A DNA stretch of 64,000 bases from Cydia pomonella (lineage: Eukaryota > Arthropoda > Insecta > Lepidoptera > Tortricidae): NCBI RefSeq assembly GCF_033807575.1, contig NC_084721.1:62001-126000 (forward strand). The letters run 5' to 3'. How positions within the stretch are numbered: position 1 is the first letter of the stretch; each line of letters opens with the position of its first letter. The notes under the pieces were generated by a model, which saw only the letters and a list, made by a program, of their open reading frames with translations, did no database searches and was not told where the DNA came from. Below are positions 51,681 through 62,320 of the stretch, one piece after another. The position numbers and the translations under genes were made by a program.

Positions 51681-51746
51681 AAAAAAGTTTTTTTTTTGTG
51701 ATACTAATTACGTTACTTAATTAGTATCACAAAAAAAAACTTTTTG
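51681..51746. repeat. Near-perfect palindromic hairpin
   Basis: Arms AAAAAGTTTTTTTTTTGTGA plus TACTAATTA and their complement at 51718-51746 differ by one T in the homopolymer. The loop is about 7 bases. It could extrude as a cruciform or derive from a tiny fold-back element. Confidence 0.85.
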
Positions 51747-52070
51747 TACATGTATGTACTTGCCATCTAAATACTTCAAATATCTGCCAGAATCCCGGAA
51801 GTATAATTATGATATCATGCGCCACAAAAAACATAATGTTATCACGCCATGACAATCTTGTGAGGGGTGTATTTTAATAACAGTAATAAAAATATTTGCC
51901 AAAGTAAGCACGCGTAAATACTAACTCGGTGTAATATTTCATATAATGAAATGAAAGCATTTTATTTCAAGTAATATTTCGTAGAACTTGGACGAGTCGC
52001 TTCCGCGCCCGCAACAGATTAAGTTATAATGTTATTAGCAGTTAGATTAACAAACAGTCAAAAGTTAATG
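51747..52070. other. Unassigned non-coding DNA
   Basis: AT-rich, nothing recognised. Confidence 0.4.
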
Positions 52071-52486
52071 AGTAATGTGCTGCGAGCATGCGCTCGTGAG
52101 AGCGGACACACGACCAAACACTCTTCTATGTAGGTACCTACATATACCTGCAAGTAATGTGCTGCGAGCATGCGCTCGTGAGAGCGGACACACGACCAAA
52201 CACTCTTCTATGTAGGTACCTACATATACCTGCAAGTAATGTGCTGCGAGCATGCGCTCTTGAGAGCGGACACACGACCAAACACTCTTCTATGTAGGTA
52301 CCTACATATACCTGCAAGTAATGTGCTGCGAGCATGCGCTCCTGACAGCGGACACACGACCAAACACTCTTCTATGTAGGTACCTACATATACATGCAAG
52401 TAATTTGCTGCGAGCATGCGCTCGTGAGAGCGGACACACGACCAAACACTCTTCTATGTAGGTAGGTACCTACATATACCTGCATA
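52071..52486. repeat. 82-bp tandem repeat, five units
   Basis: Units begin AGTAATGTGCTGCGAGCATG at 52071, 52153, 52235, 52317 and 52399. Period is exactly 82 bp; the last unit has a 4-bp GGTA insertion. Differences among units are few single bases. Each unit includes the perfect palindrome TATGTAGGTACCTACATA and the near-palindrome CGAGCATGCGCTCG. Frames of about 65 residues crossing it are artefacts of the repetition. Confidence 0.95.
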
Positions 52487-53341
52487 TTATGTTTGTGTTT
52501 AGTATGTTTATTGAGCTCCGACGACAAAGAGGGGCGTTATATGTTTGAAGCCGATATCTGTCTGTCTGTGGCACCGTCGCTCTCAAACGGATGGGCCGAT
52601 TTGAGCGGTTCCTAGCTATGTTTCATAGTTATCTACCCAGCACTCTGAAGAGTAGCAGCTCTTTTACAAAATTATTTATGGAATTTTAGGCATATTATGT
52701 TTTTGGCATATAGCGTAGGGGGTTTTAAAAACTTTTCGGTAATTTAATAGTTTTTACTAATTAGGAGTCAATTTTTTTATATCATACCTACTATCATCAT
52801 ACTATACTATCAGATTCTGTCTTGTTTTCAATTCTTCAACACCTTAATTTACTGAAAGAACATGAAGTATTCATTCAATAGGGATAACGTTTCCAAATAT
52901 AGAAAAATCTCTAAAATTCACGTTCAAAACTATATATTTTACAGTCGTAATTCATTGTTCTACATATTGAACCATCACTGTTTGATAAGCTGTAACAGAA
53001 TGGTAGTAACTTTTAAATCCTTGTTTGATCCGCTACGTTTGATGCTGACAGTACCAGTCGCTGCCGTATTCCTGCGCCAGCCAGTCCTACTCGCAGTGCA
53101 AACAATGCTTCTTCTCGATTAGATCTAGACACAAATTTCAGTCACGTGAAAGGCTCGAGACTGTTACGGAACGACACGGACTTTCGACTCCAGTTTCCGT
53201 TTCCGCATACTATGTCCATGTACGTTTCCTGTACCTATACAATATCTATGTATATTATTGTGAGTTAGTTAGTGAGAGCAATAAAAGGTGGGAATATTCA
53301 CGCATATAGTATTATTTATTCTTCTTGGCTATAAAAAAAGC
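52487..53341. other. Unassigned non-coding DNA
   Basis: 'Ctgtctgtctgtggcaccgt' and 'aacggatgggccgatttgag' (52557-52606) look like a dispersed repeat fragment. No gene. Confidence 0.4.
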
Positions 53342-53645
53342 GTTGGTAGCCTAGCGGTAAGAGCGTGCGACTTTTAATCCGGAGGTCGCAGGTTCAAATT
53401 CAAACCCCGGCTCGTTATACTCGTACCAAGAGTTCGGAACTTACGTACCTATGTAGGATATATCATTTGATATTTAGCAGATGTGATGAAACTACTTACT
53501 AGGTCTAATCCCAATAAGGCCTAGGTTCCCCTCTGGGTTGAACGGTCGGATGGCAGTCGCTTTTGTAAAAATTAGTGCCTACGCCGATTCTCGGGATTAG
53601 TTGCCAAGCGGCTCCAATGAGCCGGGACAAACGCTAGGAACAAGA
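53342..53645 (+). mobile_element. tRNA-derived SINE, family 1
   Basis: Head 'gttggtagcctagcggtaag' and B-box GGTCGCAGGTTCAAATTC (with a small duplication 'ttcaaattcaaacccc'). The end is 'gggacaaacgctaggaac'. The 'cttttcggtgaagg' body motif is deleted. No clear target duplication. Confidence 0.82.
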
Positions 53646-53909
53646 GAATTCATCTCGACTATAGTAATAAGCTGTTTTTTAAACGCAGTAGCGTCTATGT
53701 ACGAAAAGAAGACGAGTGAATTGTGTAGTTGTAGTAGTAGATGTCCGACATAATAAATAATACATCTTGCAGTAGAATGAAGCAGTATGTAATATTCAAG
53801 AGCTAGGCGAGTAGGCAGGCATGCATAGGTTGCAGTATATTGTTCGCTGCGCTCCTACAAACTGCTTACCGTTCCCGCAACGCTCCCTGATTACCCGTCG
53901 CTAAGCTGC
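53646..53909. other. Unassigned non-coding DNA
   Basis: Nothing recognised. Confidence 0.4.
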
Positions 53910-53958
53910 CGCGTCACGCCTCGTCACGCCGTCGTCACGGCGTCGTCACGGCCTCGTC
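53910..53958. repeat. Short CGTCACG tandem motifs
   Basis: CGTCACG occurs four times in under 50 bp with spacings of 9 to 14 bases. It is a compositionally odd GC patch. Confidence 0.6.
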
Positions 53959-54914
53959 TGATTTCACGCGCGGTTTCCGTTACTATTTACCGTGTTATCA
54001 TTTTAATATATCGAGTGGGTGGTCGCGGTCACCGCCGTATCGAGAGCGATGATGCCTCATTGTACTCGTACCAAACAACTTTTCATGACGGATGACGATT
54101 TCTGCTTTGTACAATGTAGTATCTAGGCCAGGAATTGGCCCAGATACTACATTTTTTTAAATCAACTGTTATGACATCTTCCAGATCTTTCAGAGAAACT
54201 ATATAAGTAGCGGTTCAATAAAAAAGTGGAGTGAACTATCTAGTATAACTTTTACATTTTTGCTAATTATAAAGTAGTTTTTTTTAATAATATAGTATAA
54301 AAAGAAATGCTATTCATAAATATGAGATTGTTTCAGTCATCTCATTTTCATTGCAATGTAGCCACTATTGCATTTCCATTTTCACAACTTGTTTTATGCT
54401 TTTAGGAGTATCATCTTATGAATAAGTTATACAAAAAAACTGGATTTTATCTTGGGTTGTCAGAAAGTCTCTCCAATCTAACCTCTGACAGAGGTTTTAT
54501 ATGGGAGACAAATTTCTGTAAAAATGGCAAATACACAAACGTGTAAAATTCATGTAACTAATTCAAAGTGAAGTCAAATCAAAAAAGTTAAATATTGAAC
54601 AAAAGTCAATTTCATAAGGTATTAAGTAGCTCATCAACTTAAAGAAAAACTATGTTTATGCGAAACACCTCATAAATTCTCTTAAAAGACGCTGTCCAAA
54701 AAGTGTTACTGGAGATGCAATATAAAAGGCGAAAACTTGCATTCCTCCTTTTATTTTAAATACGACTGTATTTAATTTAATATAATAGTATTAATACATT
54801 ATTGTAAAAAATGCACTGCTTAAAAATATCACAAAAAAAAGAAATATCCACATAATGTGCAGCCACTTTTTTTCTGAACAACTCCTTACCTATTGGATAT
54901 TATAGTAATTTCGT
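53959..54914. other. Unassigned non-coding DNA
   Basis: AT-rich, no gene recognised. Confidence 0.4.
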
Positions 54915-55075
54915 AGTCTTCCTAGCGATATTTTCCTTTACAGAAGAGTAACTGGTAATTATGCCAATTCCAAATTCCAAAAAACTTATTGGTATGAGCC
55001 AGAGTAAGGCCACAGTTCAAGTCGGGTTCGAAGTCGCACCCAAACAAATCGGCCACCAACGCTCTCAAACGTCTC
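54915..55075 (-). repeat. Decayed SINE, family 1, antisense
   Basis: 'Gatattttcctttacagaag', 'aacttattggtatgagccag' and 'tcgggttcgaagtcgcaccc' are diverged copies of the minus-strand SINE at 23023-23333. It is much older than the other copies. Confidence 0.5.
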
Positions 55076-56411
55076 ATTGTAGCACCTGTCACTGTCACCT
55101 TTTAATTCAAGTCATCCATTACACTCAGTACACACATTACATTAACGAGTCATTGGCTCGCAGCTACATATACAACGCCGTTTGTCTCAGCCTGGTTCAG
55201 AGGTTACGCTTGACATTTTTCAAGATTGTAGCCGTGTCGCTTAAGTAAGGCTTCCCTTGTACGGACCGCGGAGGTTTTAGAGGGCAAATGCGGGAGTGTA
55301 CAGTCAGCAGAAATAGACTAAGGGAGTGCAGTCCCAAAATGGTTTTCTCACGACGCTCTTGGTTGCTAAGGAAGAAACTTATGGCCAGGTGAAGCTTGAT
55401 GGATAACAATCACAACCTACTTATTTAATTATTAAAATGCCTACTGAACTATCCGGCACCATTTCTCCAAAAATCGTATTCCATAATAAACCTGATCATT
55501 GATCATTGTTTGAAAGTTTCTACACAAAGTATATCTATTATGTTTAATAAATTTGATTTAACCCCATCAACCACCTAACTACAAAATTCAGTACAAATAC
55601 CTGCCTCTACTTATATTGAAAAATGACAACTACTTCAAAAAATATGTAAGTATGTTTGCTAATTTTGTAACAAAAAAGTTAAGCTAATTTGATGTTTCAT
55701 TATGACCTGAGTGGTTTGAAAAGAGCCGCACAGTGGTCGAGTCCCACGCCATCACAGCGCTCACGTGAAGCTTGCGCAAGTGCGATCATTGTGAATGTGT
55801 GTTTGTAACAATTATAAGGATATTAGCTGCGCCCGCGTCGATAATTAAACGATGTCGGCTCCCGCGCAGCGGCGAGAGGCATAAGCGCCCGCGGGACTAT
55901 GGTTCACATTTTCAGAAGTGATTTATTCGGCTTAAACCTTAATCTGTTTGACTTGTTGAAGAAACAATGCCTTTTATTGTTTCTTTCATACAGAAGCAAG
56001 ATTTAAGAAGTAACACGTCCGTAAATTTTACCATCGCATTTATTTTATTGTAATGCATGTAACAGCTCATTCATAGGTAACATGTTTATAAAACTTCAAA
56101 GTTCAAACAGGGTAACAGGGTGAAGTTTTAGTTAGCCAGTCAGGGGCAAAGGATCAACCATTTTTGTTTCTTTTTGCTGTAACCAGTGCAACCAAAGCTT
56201 TATTCTCGTTTCTTGCGCCGGTGAGGTTTGTTTAGATTTGGTTCTATTTTGTTTTATTTAGTTGGAGGCCATACAGCTACTACAACTACGAAGTCCTTAT
56301 AATTTATGTTATGTTAAAAAACTACAGAGTTTTAAACTAAATATACAAAGAGAACTTAAAACTCCCCGCTAACATTAAGAATTATGTTGTCGCTCGTAGT
56401 TTATGCTTTCC
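55076..56411. other. Unassigned non-coding DNA
   Basis: No gene recognised; GC-rich patch at 55825-55895. Confidence 0.4.
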
Positions 56412-56521
56412 CCGCTACAGAAGTTTTCAAGCCATGCACAGGCTATTCTGGTCCAATTAAAGGCACTTTACCCGCGGGTACTGACCGACAACCAAACACA
56501 GTCACATAAATATGGCGAGAT
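56412..56521 (+). repeat. Dispersed repeat, copy 1
   Basis: 'Ccgctacagaagttttcaag', 'aattaaaggcactttacccg' and 'acacagtcacataaatatgg' correspond in order to the block at 56768-56879. Divergence is considerable. Confidence 0.55.
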
Positions 56522-56548
56522 TGGGACTCTTTCGGCCGCTCTTATAAC

Positions 56549-56594
56549 CACCTCACCTCACCTCAATAATCACCACCTCACCTCACCTCACCTC
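56549..56594. repeat. (CCTCA)n simple repeat, interrupted
   Basis: Three plus five CCTCA-type units separated by 'ataatcac'. Confidence 0.85.
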
Positions 56595-56767
56595 GTTGTC
56601 AATAATCAGTTATTTTTCATGTGTCTCCTATGCATAAATTACTTAAGCGAGCGGTAGACTAGGAAGAACTAAGGTACACTGCGTTCAAAAGTTTGAAATG
56701 AAAATTGCATGCAAGTTCTTGCTAGTCTAAACCTCGGTTTTTTACATGTTGCAAGCTTGTATCTTGC

Positions 56768-56879
56768 GCCGCTACAGGTATTCTCATGCAGCGGCCACTC
56801 TGCCCCAAATGCCCCAATTACGGGCACTTTCCCCGCGGTCAGTGCCCTCAACCTCAGCCAAACACAACCACACAAATAT
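56768..56879 (+). repeat. Dispersed repeat, copy 2
   Basis: 'Ccgctacaggtattctcatg', 'attacgggcactttccccgc' and 'acacaaccacacaaatatcg' match copy 1 at 56412-56521 in order and spacing. Confidence 0.55.
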
Positions 56880-57194
56880 CGCATAAATTAAAGCCTCCCG
56901 TCGCGCAACAGGATACTTAATGTAAAAACTTTGAAGCGGCATTGTTTTAGTTTCCTTATCTTTGAAATCTCGGGTCGTGGTACTCGTGATTTGAAGATCA
57001 ATAGTTTAAACTGATTATGTTACAGACCGGAATCTAGAATGTTCAAAATTTGGTATATAATAAATAATAATAAGGAGGGATGTTTAATTTGCACCTTTAT
57101 GCTCAAGCAATTTAAATAGATACATAGTGTATATATCTAAAAAAAAACATGCATGTAAAAAAAAAATGTATGGTGTCAAAATTGTTATATTTAA
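56880..57194. other. Unassigned non-coding DNA
   Basis: Nothing recognised. Confidence 0.4.
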
Positions 57195-57260
57195 GTATCT
57201 TCAAACTGGTAACCACGATACAGGCTTTGCCTAGTGTGGGGACCATCGTTAATCTTAGGC
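57195..57260 (+). repeat. SINE family 2, 3' fragment
   Basis: 'Ggtaaccacgatacaggctt' and 'tgcctagtgtggggacc' match the last third of the family 2 SINE (compare 44960-45010). The head is missing. Confidence 0.5.
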
Positions 57261-57417
57261 TTTAACATTAAGATTTTAAACCTTTACTGTAAAAAAAATA
57301 TCCTGTGGCTGCAACATAAAATGGAAATAAATAATTTTTAAGTTTTTTTTTTATTTAATTTAGATACCAGCAAATTATTATGATTGAGATAATTACTTCA
57401 TGATTGCTTCTGCTTTA

Positions 57418-57511
57418 CGATATGGATTGGATATGTCAGTATCAAACGTGAAATTTTTGTTTGAATAAACGTCACTTTTGACACTGACATATAGTAATCC
57501 ATATCGTATCT
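57418..57511. mobile_element. Fold-back MITE fragment, family P
   Basis: TACGATATGGATT at the left and AATCCATATCGTA at the right, with ATATGTCAGT and ACTGACATAT inside and 'cgtcacttttgacactgac' in the core. It relates to 7217-8010 and 61400-61500. Confidence 0.62.
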
Positions 57512-57861
57512 TTTATGAAAGGTGGAGGTAAGGAATGAAATCTCCATGTACCGAAAAGTGTCATCATAAAACCTATAGGTGGCGCTCCAATACCTAGAAT
57601 ACTTGAACAAAAAAGTCTAATCATAGACAGCGTACTTCACTCTGTTAATAACGCCTAGGTTCTTAGCTACTCTAGCGCTACTCTGGAGAGATTTGGAACT
57701 AATATTTATAGCTGATAGCTGGACACTTGCAACAGTTCTACCATAAGATATTTCACTCCTTTTAATTCCACACTCCATAGTATCTTTAGCAAATGTTTGA
57801 CGTAAGTTAAAGTTCAAATCGGGCTGCCAGTCTCTATAGGTAGTATTTTTTCAAAGAGGAT
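57512..57861. other. Unassigned, probably repeat-derived
   Basis: 'Cctataggtggcgctccaat' and the following AT-rich block look repeat-derived. No gene recognised. Confidence 0.35.
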
Positions 57862-57957
57862 GGGTACGGTGACAAGATGTCATCTCCATACAATTTAGAA
57901 CCTTAAAACGTAAAACCTCGCAAAAATGGTATTGTGATGACATCTGTCACTGTACCC
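57862..57957. mobile_element. Short fold-back MITE
   Basis: GGGTACGGTGACAAGATGTC and GACATCTGTCACTGTACCC are inverted repeats enclosing about 57 bp. Confidence 0.65.
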
Positions 57958-58080
57958 GTGTTGTTTGGAAAATAATATAATTTGAAATTAATTATAACTC
58001 AGTACCTATAAGTTTTAAGTCATTTATGCTATATTTCAGTTCCAAATTAAACTGAACGTTGATCTTGTTTATTTACATGC

Positions 58081-58266
58081 AGGCCAATTCGAGCGTACAC
58101 TGACATCAGAATGATATTTCAATCATACTATTTAGTTATCGTACATTTCGCTCGTATACTTGTCATTAGGTACATGTATTGGCATGGGTGAGACGAGTGA
58201 TAACTAAATAATATGATTCAAATACTATACTGATGTCATGATGTCAGTGTGCGTTCGAATTGGCCT
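58081..58266. mobile_element. MITE family S
   Basis: Arms AGGCCAATTCGAGCGTACAC and GTGTGCGTTCGAATTGGCCT are inverted repeats that continue inward through TGACATCA. The core is a further imperfect palindrome around 'tagttatcgtac' and 'gagtgataacta'. The total length of 186 bp and the lack of coding fit a MITE. Confidence 0.82.
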
Positions 58267-60272
58267 TTTGGTGCGTTTCATGCAAACGTTTTGAAACTTA
58301 TTTATTTAAATCAACATGATTGAAACGACAGACTGCAGAGTGTTCAATTTGCTCTACGAAGTAGCACTGAGAAGTAATAGAGTTCAATTTCGCCCAAAAA
58401 CTTAAGTTACTAAACTACAGACAGCAACTCTAGAAAAGGAACGCCGTGATGTCCACGGCAATGTTCAGAAAAGCCATTTCCTATAAACCAAGCTACTTAG
58501 CAGTACACGGCAGGCCTCGGGAATTAGAAGCAGACCGCGGCGCCCGGCGCAGTCGCGGTCGTGACAATTAGCGCCACGCTCGCGCGTGTAATAGCCGACG
58601 TGTGCCGTGACGTCACGACCCCTCCCCGCACCCACCACCCCGGGACACGGTGACATGCACCTCATTAGCGCGGCGCGACACCTCCCGCGATCTCTGACCT
58701 CGGTGTGAGAGGGACACGGTCTGGTTACAAGCTTTCGTGGTGCAGCAACGGTTGTAGGTCTTTGACACTTAGTAGCTCAGGTGCGGTAGGTATGCGCCAT
58801 GCGGTATTCGTCAACTTGAACTCCTAAGTAGGTACCAGATGGCTACGACTACGTTACGTATTATTTCCACGTTCCACGTTCCACACAACGTTCGAAGATC
58901 TGTAATCTAATGACGGTCTACTTGACATTATAAACGCACATTATTTCAGTTAGGCGGTCGCTTAAAAAACTTAGTCGAGTTTGAGAAATCTACTTGAGAT
59001 TGCATTATGTACAGTTACCTCGATGTTGAGGCGTTTACACGATCAGATGATTGGATGCAAAGTACAGTTTATGCAGTGTTTTATTATTATTGGTTTGCAC
59101 CAAATTCGGTAAAACGGAATACTTACGGCATCACCTCGGTGTCTGTCTGTTATCCCCACGCTCGAGTGTCCTCAGACGTACCGCGGCATGGTCGGCATGC
59201 CACTCATGCCAGGTATCCCAGGCGTGCCATCGATCAATCGATGTCACCCTTCCCTCTCTTTCATTCGTCTGTTGTCTGGCGCTTTCGCAGCTTCCATAAA
59301 TTTTCCAATGCAAGGTTTAATTCAGTAACTTATATAATTACCAAGATAGACTTTAAAGAACCATTTTTTTATTCTGATCCTCAGTCAACTTTGTTAATAA
59401 CAAGGAATAGTAAAGTCAACGTACGGTGGACCCCTTCATAAGAAATAGGTAACATTGTGTCAGATTCAGACAAATTGTTTTGGCAGTTGACATTCAGCAA
59501 GCAGCAGGTGGCAATTTTTTAACACGGATTATTATTTGTGTAAGAGCTTCCCCGTATATTCATATGAATATTCCGGATGATTAGTTCAGTTGTATAACGA
59601 ATGCCCTGAGACTAAAATTTATTTGACGTCCCACTAGCAAATGGAATATGCACGCAGCCTGCGCGGCAGGTATCGCTGCTCTGGTGCATTGATAAATAAT
59701 ACATGTAACTTATGAATTACCTACATCGCGGCGCTTTCCTTATTAGCCGCTGGCTTGTCTAATGCCGTCGCTCATACTAACAGCAATACAGTTAACTAAC
59801 CGTAGGTGGATCTTACGTCTTTGCGATAAGGTTTATTCATAGTCAGTTAACAGTGTGTACGATGACTTTATGGTCATAAAGAGCGACAGCCACTGCCACA
59901 TGTGATGGTCATTGAGCGCGGAGTGTCTTAATTTGTGATGTTTGTAACGGGTTTATTTAACTGCGCAAGTCATGTGGATGTAAGCTGACCTTATTTATAG
60001 CAGTGAGTACAGATTACCCAACATTTGAACGATCAACTTCTGTATTATCAAACGAAATAAATAACAAGTTATAAGTAATTTAATTTGTTTTTAGAGCAAT
60101 AATTTCTGTGTTGTTAGTCTATAGGTAGTTAATATAGAAGCTCAAGGGAAAATTATCCTAATCAGTCGATGTTACACACAGCTCACAGTCAGTTGACAAT
60201 TGAATATTGCTCTTATCTTACCGTAGCGCGACCTAGAGCTTTGTTTACAAAATAGGATTAGAAATGTACTAG
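58267..60272. other. Unassigned non-coding DNA
   Basis: A GC-rich patch lies at 58505-58690. A 144-codon frame at 59007-59441 has no family signature. No gene is supported. Confidence 0.4.
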
Positions 60273-60603
60273 TACAGTCAGTGTCAAAAGTATCGGATGA
60301 AACAATGCGCTAAAAGTGCCGGAATACCAAAGTAGGTATTTATCACAGTTTGATGGTTTCACACAGACATGTTCTTTTATAAGTTATTAGAGTAGATTCT
60401 TTTAACGCATAGTTTGGTTTTGATCCACAAATGGTCTCGTCGGTTGATCAGCGCTGACCTTCGGGTCTGCTTTATGCTCAGGCGAGCCCACTTCGTGGTA
60501 AACAATGTCAATATGTTATTATTTTTTCTATGTAGTACATATGTATACTTCTGTGTGTAATTTGAGTTTATGATATGATCTGGTACTTTTGATGCTGATT
60601 GTA
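60273..60603. mobile_element. MITE with diverged inverted ends
   Basis: Ends TACAGTCAGTGTCAAAAGTA and TACTTTTGATGCTGATTGTA pair with a few mismatches. The core holds a GC-richer segment, 'gatcagcgctgacc' (60457-60470), which is a near-palindrome. Confidence 0.6.
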
Positions 60604-60983
60604 AGTAATACTATAAATATAAATAAATAAATAATAAATAAATATTATAGGACATTATGGTTGAATATCATATGCGCCATATATGATGCGTTAACGGGTT
60701 AAAGCGATACACTTTAAGCATATAAGGTATACCAGCAAAAGTCAGATGTTATTGGTCCAGTCGGATTGTTAACATAAAAGTCGATTGCCTCGCGGACAAT
60801 TTGCTCGCCTGTCAATTAGTCGGTGCGGTCGTAAACAAACAGCTTCGTAAGCGTCGCGTCGCCTTTATTCACAGGCCATCGCGGCGCGTCGTCAACGTTA
60901 TGCGCTGCTGCCGCGCCGCAAGCTACGGCCGCGACCGTCCCGAGTGCTTACAACCGCATTTTAGCGAGTAGATCTGTTCTCTA
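60604..60983. other. Unassigned non-coding DNA
   Basis: (AAAT)n-like run near 60620-60650 and a GC-rich patch at 60855-60950. No gene. Confidence 0.4.
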
Positions 60984-61260
60984 ATGAATATTTTGCTTAG
61001 GTATAACTTTCCATGGGGTCCCAGCGCGCACAAGTTTTTTGGAGTAATCGCGAAACGTGTGGTTGATGTAACTGGTGACCGAAGAGCTGGCGGCTTCCTC
61101 GCACAACGTATCAGTATTGCGATACAACGAGGAAATGCCGCCAGCATCCTTGGTACAATGCCTCAAGGGCCTATTTTAGATATAAGTATTAGCTAGTAAT
61201 CATCTGTATATATCCAATATTGTTATTGTAAATAAAGAATTTGCATTACCATATTAATTT
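60984..61260 (+). pseudogene. LINE C-terminal fragment with 3'UTR
   Basis: The 70-residue frame reads FPWGPSAHKFFGVIAKRVVD and RISIAIQRGNAASILGTMPQ. The pattern (GPW... TGD.RA...L.QRISIAIQRGNA) is the C-terminus of a reverse-transcriptase polyprotein recurring in lepidopteran genomes. The first methionine is incidental. The tail 'ttattgtaaataaagaattt' lies at 61222-61241. The frame is intact but only the end of the protein is present. Confidence 0.6.
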
Positions 61261-61399
61261 AAATAGTTTGGATAAATTAACATAATATCAGCGAATGAAA
61301 CAACGCGCCAGAAGTATCTGCTATTCTTTAATCATTTTCCAAATAGAGATAAATATCTACTGTTTTAGTCCAAAATGTTTTGCTATACAGCCCGACGCG

Positions 61400-61500
61400 A
61401 ACTTTAAAATACCTCAAAAATTTGCTAAAAATACGATATGGAACGGATGTCAGCGGCAAAAGTGACGTCTCTTTTGACACTGACTTTTCTGATCCATATT
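61400..61500. mobile_element. Fold-back MITE fragment, family P
   Basis: AACTTTAAAATACCTCAAAA, ATACGATATGGAACGGATGT and 'tcttttgacactgac' follow the order of the left half of the MITE at 7217-7305. Confidence 0.6.
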
Positions 61501-62213
61501 TTATATTCAAGTTGTGCTACATAAGATGTGTGGAGCTAGCACAGAATAAGATGCTGACGGTACTGTATATCTTTGTTATAATAAGAGTATTATAATGCCA
61601 AAATAATTATATATTATTCATCCGTTGAAAGAGAGCGATAGCCCTTAGGTAAACTTATCCCTTACCTTACTAAACCACTTTAATACTTTCCTCTTGGAGT
61701 AGGTACTAAAACTTCGGGCCGTTCGTTCGGCGACCTAATCTCATTATTTGGGGTACACAAACATGATCAAAGCTAGACATTACACAAAAATAATAAAGCT
61801 TGATAGATTACAGACAAATGCAGAAATTGCAACCTTCTACTCAATTCATGTCATCAGTTCCGTTGCCTCCACGGTTCTGTTGAGAGCCTCACGCCACTCT
61901 TCACGCACGATACATTTGCGGCGTGCATTATAAAACTCGATAGAGATTAGCCTAATGATGGTCGGGGTCAGGCGAACAGGGGGGCGTGGGGGGGAGGGCC
62001 AGACGAACGGGGGCGAAATGGCAACCGTTACGATGGTTTCCCGGACGCCGCGCCGGCGCAGACCTAATGAGCTTCCTTCATTAGCCGAGGAAACCTTCTC
62101 TAAAACTAAAATACACTCCATATGGTTATATTGGACTCGTAACTTATTTATTTTTAACTTTCATTTCAACCTTCGCTAACTTCGGAAACTCATCTCATTT
62201 ACAAGTTATAAAC
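61501..62213. other. Unassigned non-coding DNA
   Basis: A G-rich patch at 61975-62015. No gene recognised. Confidence 0.4.
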
Positions 62214-62320
62214 ATTTATTTATTTAATCTTCATTGCACATAAGGAAACACACTGTATAAAAGGTGAACTTAATGCCATAAGGCATTCTCTAGCAGTCAA
62301 CCTTTAGGCAAAGCAGATAA
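62214..62320 (-). repeat. LINE-like 3' tail, antisense
   Basis: 'Atttatttatttaatcttca', 'ttgcacataaggaaacacac' and 'gtgaacttaatgccataagg' match the block at 2090-2185. Confidence 0.55.

Noticed and set aside
52065..52417. Three repeated frames of about 62-65 codons
   Set aside because: They are the 82-bp tandem repeat translated three times.
52071..52486. Possible CRISPR array
   Set aside because: The whole 82-bp unit is conserved with no variable spacers, and the host is a eukaryote.
59007..59441. 144-codon plus-strand frame
   Set aside because: No domain, signal peptide or family pattern, and an overlapping frame is open on the same strand.
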